Positions 49,796 to 57,978 of a stretch of DNA of 64,000 nucleotides are shown one piece after another. This DNA is from UMGS1649 sp045652705 (GTDB lineage: Bacteria > Bacillota > Clostridia > TANB77 > CAG-465). The number at the start of each line of letters is the position of its first letter. Within the stretch, counting starts at the first letter, position 1. A program made the position numbers and the translations under genes. Under the pieces are notes generated by a model, which did no database searches, had not been told where the DNA came from, and worked only from the letters and a program-made list of their open reading frames with translations. The stretch spans positions 1-64,000 of the forward strand of contig JAZRUV010000013.1 of assembly GCA_045652705.1 (NCBI GenBank), written 5' to 3'.

Positions 49796-50239
49796 TTATT
49801 CGGATTCTACATAGTTTGTGATGTGTGTATGAAGTACCGCTTGCATAATGTGCAAAGTAGAAACATACGCGTCAGAAATAGTATGTATAATATTAATGTT
49901 TTCCGAAAAGGCTCTGTCAAATGACATTAATGCAAACATAAGGTTCTTTGCGTTGATGGGAGTACCGGCAGAATCTCGGTAATAAAGTGATTTCTGATTT
50001 ACTTTGCAACTAATCCACAATGAATCAGAGTCTTCCGAAATTCTAAAATCAGAAAGAAGTTGTTTTGCGTTGGATAATGCGGTAGAGATGGAACGAACAT
50101 TTTCGTCGTTTTTGTTGTCTAAAACAGAGACTGCAAGTTCAAAACCATCAGAGATGTTCTCAATAGTTGTAAGAGAAGCTTTGCAAAAATCAGTGAGTTT
50201 CGAGATCAAGGCTTTTTCGGCATCGGTTACAGGTAACAT
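49796..50239 (-). CDS. orphan protein, 147 aa, function unknown
   Basis: MLPVTDAEKALISKLTDFCK begins a helical soluble protein. It has LAVSVLDNKNDENVRSISTA and a short strand region (LWISCKVNQKSLYYRDSAG) in the middle, and ends in a helix. AGGAG lies upstream of ATG 50239. It is a single unit with a TGTGATATAAT promoter and a shared terminator. It is clearly richer in GC than neighbours. No family is recognised. Confidence 0.7.
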   Translation of the reverse strand: MLPVTDAEKALISKLTDFCKASLTTIENISDGFELAVSVLDNKNDENVRSISTALSNAKQLLSDFRISEDSDSLWISCKVNQKSLYYRDSAGTPINAKNLMFALMSFDRAFSENINIIHTISDAYVSTLHIMQAVLHTHITNYVESE

Positions 50240-50291
50240 AGAAAAAACTCCTTATAAATTATTTTTTGGATAGATTTTTGTTGCTTAAAAC

Positions 50292-50320
50292 ATTATATCA
50301 CATTTTTTATGTAAACGCAA
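50292..50320 (-). promoter_or_regulatory. promoter with TGTGATATAAT
   Basis: On the minus strand TTGCGT, a 17-nt spacer, then TATAAT with TGTGA before the -10. Confidence 0.65.
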
Positions 50321-50345
50321 CGGCTAGATTGAATATAATAAAATA

Positions 50346-50368
50346 ACAACCTCGAAAATCGAGGTTGT
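50346..50368 (-). terminator. rplM-rpsI terminator
   Basis: ACAACCTCGA (50346-50355) pairs with TCGAGGTTGT (50359-50368). The minus-strand 3' side continues TATTTTATT. Confidence 0.8.
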
Positions 50369-50383
50369 ATAAAATCCAAAATA

Positions 50384-50785
50384 TTATCTCTTGCTGAATT
50401 GTGGAGCTTTTCTAGCTTTCTTAAGACCGTATTTTCTTCTTTCTTTAACTCTTGAGTCACGAGTAAGAAGACCAGCTCTTTTAAGTGAAGTTCTAGTATC
50501 TAAATCTATAGATGCTAAAGCTTTAGATATACCGTGAGCTACTGCTCCTGCTTGTGCTGAGAATCCGCCACCTTTAACTGTTGCTATAACATCATATTTT
50601 TCCATCATGTTTGCAACTGTGAATGGTCTCATAACAACTGCTTTTAATGTTTCTAAAGAATAGAATTCATTAAGCTCTTTTTTGTTTATTGTAACGATTC
50701 CTGTACCTGGAGTTATTCTAACTCTTGCTATAGCAGATTTTCTTTTTCCTGTAGCATAAATAAAAGTTTTTTCTGTTTTTGCCAT
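50384..50785 (-). CDS. rpsI: 30S ribosomal protein uS9
   Basis: The 133-residue basic protein shows ATGKRKSAIARVRITPGTGI, the GGGFSAQAGAVAHGISKAL block and the C-terminal tail RKYGLKKARKAPQFSKR that reaches the P-site. It follows rplM by 15 nt, the standard operon. Confidence 0.97.
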   Translation of the reverse strand: MAKTEKTFIYATGKRKSAIARVRITPGTGIVTINKKELNEFYSLETLKAVVMRPFTVANMMEKYDVIATVKGGGFSAQAGAVAHGISKALASIDLDTRTSLKRAGLLTRDSRVKERRKYGLKKARKAPQFSKR

Positions 50786-50800
50786 AATTCTATCCTCCTA

Positions 50801-51235
50801 TTAAAATTCCCAAACTTCTGGTTTTTGAGCTTGTTGTTCGTGGTCAGCGCCTTTATATACTCTTAATTTAGTAAGCATTGATCTTCCTAAAGAGTTTTTA
50901 GGTAACATACCTTTAACAGCTATTGTGATAGCTCTATCTGAATGTTTAGCCATCATATCTTTAGCTTTAACTTCTTTTAAGCCACCAACATAACCAGAGT
51001 GCCTAGTATAGATTTTTTTGTTTAATTTGTTTCCTGTTAATACAATTTTATCTGCATTAAGGATTATTACATGATCGCCGCAGTCCATATGTGTAGAGTA
51101 TGTAGGTTTGTGTTTGCCTTTTAGAAGTCTAGCTGCTTCTGTTGCAACTCTACCAAGAGGTCTTTCAGCTGCATCAATAATATACCATTTTCTTTCAATT
51201 TCACTTGCTTTAACGCTATGTGTTTTATTATTCAT
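50801..51235 (-). CDS. rplM: 50S ribosomal protein uL13
   Basis: The 144-residue protein has KWYIIDAAERPLGRVATEAA, HVIILNADKIVLTGNK and VKGMLPKNSLGRSMLTKLRV. AGGAGG lies upstream of the ATG at 51235. It heads rplM-rpsI and has a structured leader. Confidence 0.97.
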   Translation of the reverse strand: MNNKTHSVKASEIERKWYIIDAAERPLGRVATEAARLLKGKHKPTYSTHMDCGDHVIILNADKIVLTGNKLNKKIYTRHSGYVGGLKEVKAKDMMAKHSDRAITIAVKGMLPKNSLGRSMLTKLRVYKGADHEQQAQKPEVWEF

Positions 51236-51270
51236 GGAATGATTCCTCCTAATTAAATTTATTTAGTACA

Positions 51271-51310
51271 TATACATAGATTAAAAATTACCGGAAATAA
51301 TCAATGTATA
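51271..51310 (-). promoter_or_regulatory. rplM leader hairpin (L13-leader candidate)
   Basis: 51271-51283 (TATACATAGATTA) pairs with 51298-51310 (TAATCAATGTATA), one mismatch, exposing a loop with CCGG. It lies in the 5' UTR between promoter and rplM start, where Firmicutes carry the L13 autoregulatory leader. The match to the known leader was not tested. Confidence 0.5.
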
Positions 51311-51327
51311 CATAACATCGCTCATAT

Positions 51328-51356
51328 ATTTTACAATAATTTCATATTAAAGTCAA
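51328..51356 (-). promoter_or_regulatory. rplM-rpsI promoter
   Basis: On the minus strand TTGACT (51356-51351), a 17-nt spacer, then TAAAAT (51333-51328). Confidence 0.75.
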
Positions 51357-51478
51357 GAGAAATGAGACAAAATATAAATAAAACGAATTAATTTAAATAA
51401 AAAAATGAAAATGTTGTATATTTTTTCTATATATGATAGGATATGAATAGTAAAAATGTATACAAAAGGAGGAAAATC

Positions 51479-53125
51479 ATGGACGAATTTGAAGTAGATG
51501 ATTTAATAGACAAAGAATATAGACAAGATGAAGAAGTTGTAGAAAATCACGAGATAAATAAAATTATTACAAACTTACAGTTATATTCTAATAATATAGA
51601 AATGCTTACTAAATTATATACAGATATATTAGAAGACGATAACGTTGTATATATAATGACAAGAATAAGTCAAAATCAGGTATTTATGAAACACTTCCCA
51701 GAGTTTTATGAGAAAAATTTAAATGGGGAAAGTGTTATAAATTGTCAGCAAAATAGTAGGTACCATAGATATGGTGTATTCAAACATATTTTGTATACTA
51801 TTGAAAATGTCGGAAGAGACAGCTTAAAGTTTAGTTCGCACGATATGAAAATATTAAAATGGACTATGTTTCTTCATGACATAGGAAAACCAATGTCTAA
51901 AACAATAAATAGTGAAGGTTTTGATTCTTTTGCGGGGCATGATGACATGTCAGTCGTTCTTGCGGACAAAATATTAAACAGATTTGATTTTGACGAAGTA
52001 GACAAAAAGATAATATTAACCTTAATAAAATATCATGATAGATATTTAAATGAGGGTGATTTAACATATGAAAACTTAAGCTTTTTAGCACAAGAGTTAG
52101 AGGACAAAAAGGATTTGTTTTATCTTTTAATTGAAGTAAAACTTGCAGACAATAGAGCTAAAAGTGTAGATGTATATAATAAATTTATGACTGTCGTAGG
52201 AAAATATTATGATTTTGCAAATGAGTATTTTTCTCACGAAGAAACGAATAAAATGTTTGCAAGTATTGATGGAGAGGAAAGCATAACAGGAACAAGGTCA
52301 AATATTAATACGGTGTTAGATTTATCTGAAAGAGGCGTATATAAGGAGGGCGGAAGTGATGAAGATTTAACGGAAAAAATAATAGCAGATTTAACTAAAG
52401 ATATAACACTAGGGAAAAGACTTAAATGTTATTACCAAGCGGTAGTAGATTTGAAGAAACGTCAAGTAAATGGGTATGAGGTTTATTATAAAATAGTAAC
52501 GGACGAAGATTTCTCTTACAAACAAATTATAAGAAAAGCAAAAGAATTCGGTAAATACGATAAACTTCAACAAATGCTTTTTGTAAATGCTTTGGAAAGA
52601 TTTAATGAAATAAAAGGTAAACAAGATATAACAGAGTATATAAATATTGATGCGAAAAGCTATAAAAACTATGTGAATAAAGCAAGAATATTTGACCTTA
52701 TTGAAAAAAATAAAGTTGTTTTTGAATTTAATAATTTTGAAACATTAATAAACTCAAAAATAAAAGAATTATCGGATGAAATATTTATAAGAAAAGGGAA
52801 AGTTGCAATAGATAATTTTGAATCAAGCAATAAAACTTTGAAAGATTTAGAGCAAATCGAACCAAAATATATAAAATACAAGTTAGAGAATACTGAAGAA
52901 AACACAAAACAACAATTACAAGAATTATCTACATTTTGTTTGTTAAACAGTATAAATTTAATAGTGTTTGGTATAGACACAAAAGAATTGCTAGACTTTG
53001 CAATTGAATGTAATGTTAGATATGTACAAGGAACATATTTTGGTAAATATACAGACGGCTTAGATTTAGACTCCGAAAGAATTAACGAAATATTAGACGA
53101 TTCTAAAGAAGAATTGATTGTTTAA
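51479..53125 (+). CDS. HD-domain protein with degenerate EAL domain, 548 aa
   Basis: The N-terminal half has an HD phosphohydrolase-like domain: YHRYGVFKHILYTIENVGRD, TMFLHDIGKPMSK (His-Asp near 132), FAGHDDMSVVLADKIL and LIKYHD. This HD form resembles that of tRNA nucleotidyltransferases. The C-terminal half resembles an EAL phosphodiesterase: YYQAVVDLKKRQVNGYEVYY, then LIVFGIDTKELLDFAIECNV and RYVQGTYFGK. The catalytic ExLxR is replaced by EVYYK, so this is probably a sensor of c-di-GMP or of another ligand. ATG 51479 follows AGGAGG. Confidence 0.8.
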   Translation: MDEFEVDDLIDKEYRQDEEVVENHEINKIITNLQLYSNNIEMLTKLYTDILEDDNVVYIMTRISQNQVFMKHFPEFYEKNLNGESVINCQQNSRYHRYGVFKHILYTIENVGRDSLKFSSHDMKILKWTMFLHDIGKPMSKTINSEGFDSFAGHDDMSVVLADKILNRFDFDEVDKKIILTLIKYHDRYLNEGDLTYENLSFLAQELEDKKDLFYLLIEVKLADNRAKSVDVYNKFMTVVGKYYDFANEYFSHEETNKMFASIDGEESITGTRSNINTVLDLSERGVYKEGGSDEDLTEKIIADLTKDITLGKRLKCYYQAVVDLKKRQVNGYEVYYKIVTDEDFSYKQIIRKAKEFGKYDKLQQMLFVNALERFNEIKGKQDITEYINIDAKSYKNYVNKARIFDLIEKNKVVFEFNNFETLINSKIKELSDEIFIRKGKVAIDNFESSNKTLKDLEQIEPKYIKYKLENTEENTKQQLQELSTFCLLNSINLIVFGIDTKELLDFAIECNVRYVQGTYFGKYTDGLDLDSERINEILDDSKEELIV

Positions 53126-53176
53126 AAAATAACAAAATGAAATTTTAAAAATAAAAAAACTGCACATAATACAAAT

Positions 53177-53518
53177 ATGATATATGTTGGAAGTTTATTG
53201 TCAGGTGTTATAAATGGAGTGTTCGCTAGTGGAGCGGGGCAGATTATGGTGTTTTTATTAATATTTATTTTAAAAATAGAAACGCATACTGCCAGAGCCA
53301 CTAGTGTATTTTTAATGGGACTCGTTACAATCGTTACGTTTGTTAGATATTTAACATTTATAAAAGTGGAAATTTTACACGTTATAGTTGTAGTTGTAAC
53401 AGGCTTAATATTTGGAATAATAGGTTCTAAAATAATGAAGAAACTACAACCAGATTATTTAAATTTAATTTCTGGAATCGTTGTAGCGGGCTTTGCTATA
53501 TACAATATACTGAGGTAA
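53177..53518 (+). CDS. half-size TauE/SafE family permease, N-terminal half
   Basis: The 113 residues have about four membrane segments. The family's opening repeat is VGSLLSGVINGVFASGAGQI, followed by ETHTARATSVFLMGLVTIVT. Full TauE/SafE permeases (about 250 aa) carry this repeat twice. Here the second half is the next gene, 1 nt later. Substrate unknown; relatives move sulfonates or organic anions. Confidence 0.75.
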   Translation: MIYVGSLLSGVINGVFASGAGQIMVFLLIFILKIETHTARATSVFLMGLVTIVTFVRYLTFIKVEILHVIVVVVTGLIFGIIGSKIMKKLQPDYLNLISGIVVAGFAIYNILR

Positions 53519-53519
53519 A

Positions 53520-53900
53520 ATGTTAATACTAGTATCTATTATATCTGCGGTATTAGCGGGTATGGGAATTGGTGGCGGCGCTTTATTTGTAATACTTTCA
53601 ACAATATTTTTAGATTTTGACCAAAAATATGCTCAAACAATAAATTTAATAATGTTTATGGCAGTTGGTATATCTGCAACAATATCTAATGTAAAGGATA
53701 AAAAGGTGGATTTTAAATTGGTTAAAAAGATACTTCCTATATTAATTGTTGGAGCACTTGTCGGAAGTTGGGTGGTTACAAAAATTGAAAGCGAAAATTT
53801 AAAAACATATTTTTCATATTTTTTGGTGGGTGTTGGAATATATGAAATAATTACAAGTTTAAAAAGAATAAAAAAAGCAAAAAATAATACTAAACAATAA
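53520..53900 (+). CDS. half-size TauE/SafE family permease, C-terminal half
   Basis: The 126 residues have about four membrane segments, with the repeat signature SIISAVLAGMGIGGGALFVI then KYAQTINLIMFMAVGISATI. The basic tail is KRIKKAKNNTKQ. The start lies 1 nt after the stop of 53177-53518 (TAAAATG). The two halves are different in sequence and probably assemble as a heterodimer. A recent split of one gene is less likely because each half has its own full frame and start. Confidence 0.75.
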   Translation: MLILVSIISAVLAGMGIGGGALFVILSTIFLDFDQKYAQTINLIMFMAVGISATISNVKDKKVDFKLVKKILPILIVGALVGSWVVTKIESENLKTYFSYFLVGVGIYEIITSLKRIKKAKNNTKQ

Positions 53901-53918
53901 TTATGAAAGGAGAGTATT

Positions 53919-54065
53919 ATGGATTGTTTAAAAGGAATGTTGATTGGTATAGTTGTTGGAATAACAGCAGGTATGGTTATGGGAGCTTGTAATAGCACTA
54001 TGATTTGTGATGCAATTAAACAAGGAAAAAAAGAGATAAGAAGATTCAAAAGAAAATATATGTAA
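53919..54065 (+). CDS. tiny membrane protein, 48 aa
   Basis: MDCLKGMLIGIVVGITAGMV begins a Gly-rich single span. A Cys pair follows (GACNSTMICDAI), and the C-terminus is strongly basic (KQGKKEIRRFKRKYM). AAAGGAG lies 6 nt before the ATG. The layout is like YtxH-type small proteins. It is the third gene after the TauE halves, separated by 18 nt. Confidence 0.65.
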   Translation: MDCLKGMLIGIVVGITAGMVMGACNSTMICDAIKQGKKEIRRFKRKYM

Positions 54066-54070
54066 ATTAA

Positions 54071-54098
54071 AAGCTGGTAGAGAATACTCTACCAGCTT
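54071..54098. terminator. hairpin between convergent small genes
   Basis: AAGCTGGTAGAG pairs with CTCTACCAGCTT. T-tracts are weak on both sides, slightly better on the minus strand. Confidence 0.55.
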
Positions 54099-54148
54099 AA
54101 AAGTTGATTGCTATTCATATAATTTTGTTTATGACAATAAAAAATCAT

Positions 54149-54331
54149 TTAAAGAAGAATGATTAAAAATGACAGAGACAAAACAAATAATATAAAAACA
54201 ATAAAACAACTGATGTTTAATAATTTGAAAAACTTAATAATTAACCAAATAATGCCACAACTTATTAACATCACAATTCCTAAAGATATGAGGGCTAACA
54301 AAGCAAAGGGCAACAATATAAAAACTTCCAT
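54149..54331 (-). CDS. tiny two-span membrane protein, 60 aa
   Basis: MEVFILLPFALLALISLGIV begins a protein that is almost wholly hydrophobic, with a single basic turn (IIKFFKLLNIS) between two spans. The strong AGGAGG upstream of ATG 54331 makes this strand the coding one; the plus-strand frame across it has no site. Function unknown. Confidence 0.55.
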   Translation of the reverse strand: MEVFILLPFALLALISLGIVMLISCGIIWLIIKFFKLLNISCFIVFILFVLSLSFLIILL

Positions 54332-54448
54332 ATGCTCCTCCTAAAAATAATTATTAAAGGATTTAAAAAACTGATTAACTATATTATAGCATATGTGTCA
54401 AGGTGAAAGGATGAGCAGGACACAAATATACAAATTTTCTTAAATTAC

Positions 54449-54477
54449 TTGCTATTGTAACTGATTTATAGTAAAAT
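54449..54477 (+). promoter_or_regulatory. promoter of the VirB2-like operon
   Basis: TTGCTA (54449-54454), a 17-nt spacer, then TAAAAT (54472-54477). Confidence 0.6.
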
Positions 54478-54523
54478 ATTTGTGTGAAAAAATAATTATA
54501 GGGTAATGAATGGAGGATTTTTC

Positions 54524-54853
54524 ATGGTATATAATAAAATTATGAAGACATGTATATGGATAGCTGTTATAGCTCTTATTGCGTCTACTGCTGTTTTTGC
54601 TACAACTGACCTAGCTGTAAAAGATAACCAAATAGTAGGAGGGGTAATGACAGTATTAAAATATGTACAAACATATTCTTGGCCTGTGGCTGTAATAGTA
54701 TTAGTTTATGCATTATACCAATACTATGTTGTTGGTTCAGAAGCTTTTGAACAAAAAGTAAGTGGACAAAAATTAATAGTAGGACTTTCAGTGTTTATGG
54801 CAATCATACAATGTTTACCGCTTGTATATGCTATAGTTACAATTGGATTTTAA
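54524..54853 (+). CDS. VirB2/TrbC-like pilin, 109 aa
   Basis: A signal-like N-terminus (IWIAVIALIASTAVFATTDL) is followed by two long hydrophobic segments around a short polar loop (GSEAFEQKVSGQK). This is the signal plus two-helix plan of VirB2/TrbC pilins. GGAGG precedes ATG 54524 by 7 nt; an earlier ATG at 54506 would cross the site. It heads an operon with a TadZ-like ATPase. The assignment is by layout and the loop/helix pattern, not by a fixed motif. Confidence 0.6.
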   Translation: MVYNKIMKTCIWIAVIALIASTAVFATTDLAVKDNQIVGGVMTVLKYVQTYSWPVAVIVLVYALYQYYVVGSEAFEQKVSGQKLIVGLSVFMAIIQCLPLVYAIVTIGF

Positions 54854-54890
54854 TGAAAAATAATTAAACTTAAGATTAGGGTGGTTTTTA

Positions 54891-56621
54891 ATGAAAATAT
54901 TATTTGGATTAAATAATGATGATACAGTCAAAGCCATTGTAAAATATTATGAAGATACGTATAAAGAAAAAGTAGAGTATAAAAATGTGTACTATTATAA
55001 ACAAGCAGTACAAGAAATAAAAACAGGAGAATATGATAGACTTGTCATATTAGAAGATTTGGAAAAATACCCAAACAATAACTATGCTCAAATTGATGAC
55101 TTTATATTTAGAAATATTGATGCAATGACAGATGAATTTGACGCAAAAAATATAATATTCGTGGCTTCAGATAGACGTAAACTGGGCGACGAATTTTTGG
55201 CGAAGTTATTTAATATAGGTGTTTATACAGTTTTAACGGGAGACAGCAGAACTAAAAGCAAAGTTGCTGCAGCTATAAATTCACCTAAAATGAAAAAAGA
55301 CGTAAAAAAATATTATGAAGATAGTGCAAGCAAAAATGTATATAGCAAAGTAGAAGTTTCGGAAATAGAGATACAAAGAATAATCACATATTATAAAAAT
55401 CAAAATGGTAACACAGAAAAATATGTAGAGATTTTCGACAAAATTGGTACACAATATACAAATGAACAATTGAGAATAATAATAGGATTTTTACCTGCTG
55501 CTGTAAAACAATATTTATTAGATAATAGTGACAGATATAAAGAAGTGTTGGCTAGTGGTGGTATTGTAATGCCAACACCAACTGAAACAAACACTACAGT
55601 TGAAGGGGCAAAGGAAGTCGTTACAGTTGAAAAGCAACCTGAAATAATAGAAAGAATAGTTGTAAAGCAACAAAACACGCAAGCACCTGTTCTTACTCAA
55701 GTTATGGAAAAAGAAGTTGTAAGAGCTGTTTATGAAGTGCCAAAAGACTATAAAAAAGTTGTTTGTATGGTTGGTGCTCCAAAAGTTGGAACAACATTTT
55801 GTATAAATGCCATAGCCACATCGTTATTTAGAAGAGATATAAAAGTGGGAATAGTAGATTTAACTCGTAAAAGAGACTCATATACACTATATACTTACGA
55901 TAACGAAGGCAAACGTGCTATAGCTGGCGAAAGCATGAAGTATGCTTCTAATGGTCTTAATGAACCATTAGTATATGGAAAATTAAGTGTATACACAGGA
56001 GTACCTGGAGAAGATAGAAAACAATATAATGCAGCCAATGTTGTAGAAACAGCAATGAACAATAACAGCGTTGTATTAATAGATTGCGATTTTTCTACAC
56101 CAGTAGATTATTATAGACTCGCACAAGAAATATATGTTGTACAAGATATGGACGTTTTAAACGTAAATCTTATAACTATATTCTTAAGAGAATTAAAAAC
56201 TCGTGGAATTCCAATGAACAAGATTAGAGTAATAATTAATAAACACGTAAAATGTGCTCTGACTGCAAAAGATATATTAGATGGTATAGCCACATACACA
56301 AGTCCAGACCTAAAAATGTTTGATGACTTGTTTACAGCATCAGAAATGACATATCACATCTTACCATTTGACCAAGAGAACTATACTAAATATGTTGAAA
56401 TGATGTACAAGTATAGCAATACTTTTAATTCGTTCACTAGAGAGTTTAAAGAGAATTTAGACCAAATAGTAAATGCAATATATCCAATAGGAATAACAAA
56501 TTATTCTACAAATACATATAACAAAAGCAAACCTAAATCTAGAAATTTTGGCATATTTAAAAAAGCTAAGATGGCAGAGATGAATACGTCAAATGCTGGA
56601 TTTGAAAAAGTAATCGAATAG
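54891..56621 (+). CDS. TadZ/CpaE-like protein: receiver-like domain plus MinD/ParA-type ATPase
   Basis: The N-terminal ~130 residues look receiver-like (MKILFGLNNDDTVKAIVKYY, YDRLVILEDLEKYP, NIIFVASDRRKLGDEF). A middle linker holds TPTETNTTVEG. The C-terminal ATPase has KVVCMVGAPKVGTTFCINAI near residue 290, the later strand VVLIDCDFSTPVDYYR and INKHVKCALTAKDILDGI. The P-loop GAPKVGTT lacks the GKT lysine, as in several TadZ/CpaE proteins, so ATP turnover is doubtful. TadZ-type proteins place pilus or secretion machines at cell poles. It is between a VirB2-like pilin and a GAF/GGDEF-like protein. Confidence 0.72.
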   Translation: MKILFGLNNDDTVKAIVKYYEDTYKEKVEYKNVYYYKQAVQEIKTGEYDRLVILEDLEKYPNNNYAQIDDFIFRNIDAMTDEFDAKNIIFVASDRRKLGDEFLAKLFNIGVYTVLTGDSRTKSKVAAAINSPKMKKDVKKYYEDSASKNVYSKVEVSEIEIQRIITYYKNQNGNTEKYVEIFDKIGTQYTNEQLRIIIGFLPAAVKQYLLDNSDRYKEVLASGGIVMPTPTETNTTVEGAKEVVTVEKQPEIIERIVVKQQNTQAPVLTQVMEKEVVRAVYEVPKDYKKVVCMVGAPKVGTTFCINAIATSLFRRDIKVGIVDLTRKRDSYTLYTYDNEGKRAIAGESMKYASNGLNEPLVYGKLSVYTGVPGEDRKQYNAANVVETAMNNNSVVLIDCDFSTPVDYYRLAQEIYVVQDMDVLNVNLITIFLRELKTRGIPMNKIRVIINKHVKCALTAKDILDGIATYTSPDLKMFDDLFTASEMTYHILPFDQENYTKYVEMMYKYSNTFNSFTREFKENLDQIVNAIYPIGITNYSTNTYNKSKPKSRNFGIFKKAKMAEMNTSNAGFEKVIE

Positions 56622-56633
56622 GAGAAAAAAAGT

Positions 56634-57695
56634 ATGGAAGTTTTAATAATCTTTCTAGCACTAATTATAGTAGTACTTGCGGCATTTGCAATATTCCTTG
56701 TTAAGAGGAACAAATATTACAGTGTTGCAATAGGAAATATGTCAGGTATGGTAATAATGCAAAGAATGTTTGAACTTATGGCATCACCAATACCGGCATC
56801 TAAGAAAATAGAAGAATTAAATAATATAATAATTGAAGTATTCAACAGTAAAAGTTCAACCATCTCTATATTTGATGGAATGAATTACGAAATAAAAGCA
56901 ACTAATGTTGAAGCGACTTATGTAGATAGTATAAAAGCACTTGCCGAAGAGCAAGACTTCAAAAATAATGCGGCAAATAACGTATCAAAATATTTAGTTG
57001 CAGCGGGTGGCAGAATTCTAGGATATAAATCTGCGATGGAAAGAAAAATACGTTCAGCGATGTTTTCGCCAATATATTATAACGGAATGTATTTAGGATT
57101 TTGGCTATTAGAAGATGATGCTGAAAACGCATATGATTCAATATCTAAAGAAGAACTTGCAAAACTTAAAGATCATATTGGGGTATTTATAGAAAATGTA
57201 TTAAGCCAAGAATCTATTGAAAGCGCATATAATACAGATAAACAAACGGGTTTTTACAACAATTTATACTTGTACTCAACAGTTAGGCAACAAACAGCAA
57301 AGGAAGAAAATTCAGCACTTACACTTATGATACTTTCTAATCTCCCACAGATTAATGAAGAGTGTGGTAGAGAAGTTGGAAATAAACTGTTAGAAAAAGC
57401 AGCTAAATTAATGCAAGAAATATTTAATGAATCAAACATATTCGTAAGATATAGCGGAAGTAAATTCTGTATAGTATCACCAGGATCAAGTACAGATGCG
57501 CTTCACGCAACTGTTGAAAGATACGTTACTAATTTGAAAATGCAAGAAGAAATAGTAGATGGCATGAAAGTGACATTGAATACAAATATAGTTATGAAAA
57601 ATATACGTAAACAAAGTAACATTGAAAGAGAAATATCTAAAATGGCAGATTATGTAGAACATATGACTGAAGAGAATACAATAAAAATTATTTAA
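56634..57695 (+). CDS. membrane-anchored GAF and degenerate GGDEF protein
   Basis: An N-terminal anchor (residues 2-23, VLIIFLALIIVVLAAFAIFL) comes first. A GAF-like domain follows (KKIEELNNIIIEVFNSKSST, FSPIYYNGMYLGFWLLEDDA). The last domain has the diguanylate-cyclase fold (TDKQTGFYNNLYLYSTVRQQ, VGNKLLEKAAKLMQEIFNES). The GGDEF site is replaced by YSGSKF, so no cyclase activity is expected. It is probably a regulatory or scaffold partner of the TadZ-like protein, 12 nt upstream. Confidence 0.72.
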   Translation: MEVLIIFLALIIVVLAAFAIFLVKRNKYYSVAIGNMSGMVIMQRMFELMASPIPASKKIEELNNIIIEVFNSKSSTISIFDGMNYEIKATNVEATYVDSIKALAEEQDFKNNAANNVSKYLVAAGGRILGYKSAMERKIRSAMFSPIYYNGMYLGFWLLEDDAENAYDSISKEELAKLKDHIGVFIENVLSQESIESAYNTDKQTGFYNNLYLYSTVRQQTAKEENSALTLMILSNLPQINEECGREVGNKLLEKAAKLMQEIFNESNIFVRYSGSKFCIVSPGSSTDALHATVERYVTNLKMQEEIVDGMKVTLNTNIVMKNIRKQSNIEREISKMADYVEHMTEENTIKII

Positions 57696-57725
57696 TATAT
57701 ATTGTATAAGAAAGGAGGAATAAAT

Positions 57726-57968
57726 ATGGAACAACATACAACCGTATTTAGTCCACAAAAGGAAGAGTCAAAAAGAGTAAAGGAAATAATGGAGCAAGTA
57801 GTGGCTGCGCTTAAAGATAAGGGCTATGAACCGGTAAGTCAAATTATTGGATATATTTTATCTGGCGACCCAACATATATTACATCTCACAACAATGCAA
57901 GAGCTTTAATATGTAAAGTTGAAAGAGATGAACTTTTAGAAGAAATGATAAAAAAATATCTTAATTAA
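57726..57968 (+). CDS. ireB: IreB family regulatory protein (UPF0297)
   Basis: The 80-residue protein has MEQHTTVFSPQKEESKRVKE, then ALKDKGYEPVSQIIGYILSG and DPTYITSHNNARALICKVER, the full IreB pattern. In Enterococcus IreB is a substrate of the PASTA kinase IreK and restrains cephalosporin resistance. The Thr-Thr-Val after MEQH fits the phosphorylated N-terminus. ATG 57726 follows AAGGAGG. Its position before ruvX is conserved in Firmicutes. Confidence 0.95.
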   Translation: MEQHTTVFSPQKEESKRVKEIMEQVVAALKDKGYEPVSQIIGYILSGDPTYITSHNNARALICKVERDELLEEMIKKYLN

Positions 57969-57978
57969 TAGGTGAAAT

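Noticed and set aside
54159..54344. Plus-strand 61-codon frame opposite the tiny membrane gene
   Set aside because: It has no ribosome site. The minus strand has a strong AGGAGG and a coherent two-span protein.
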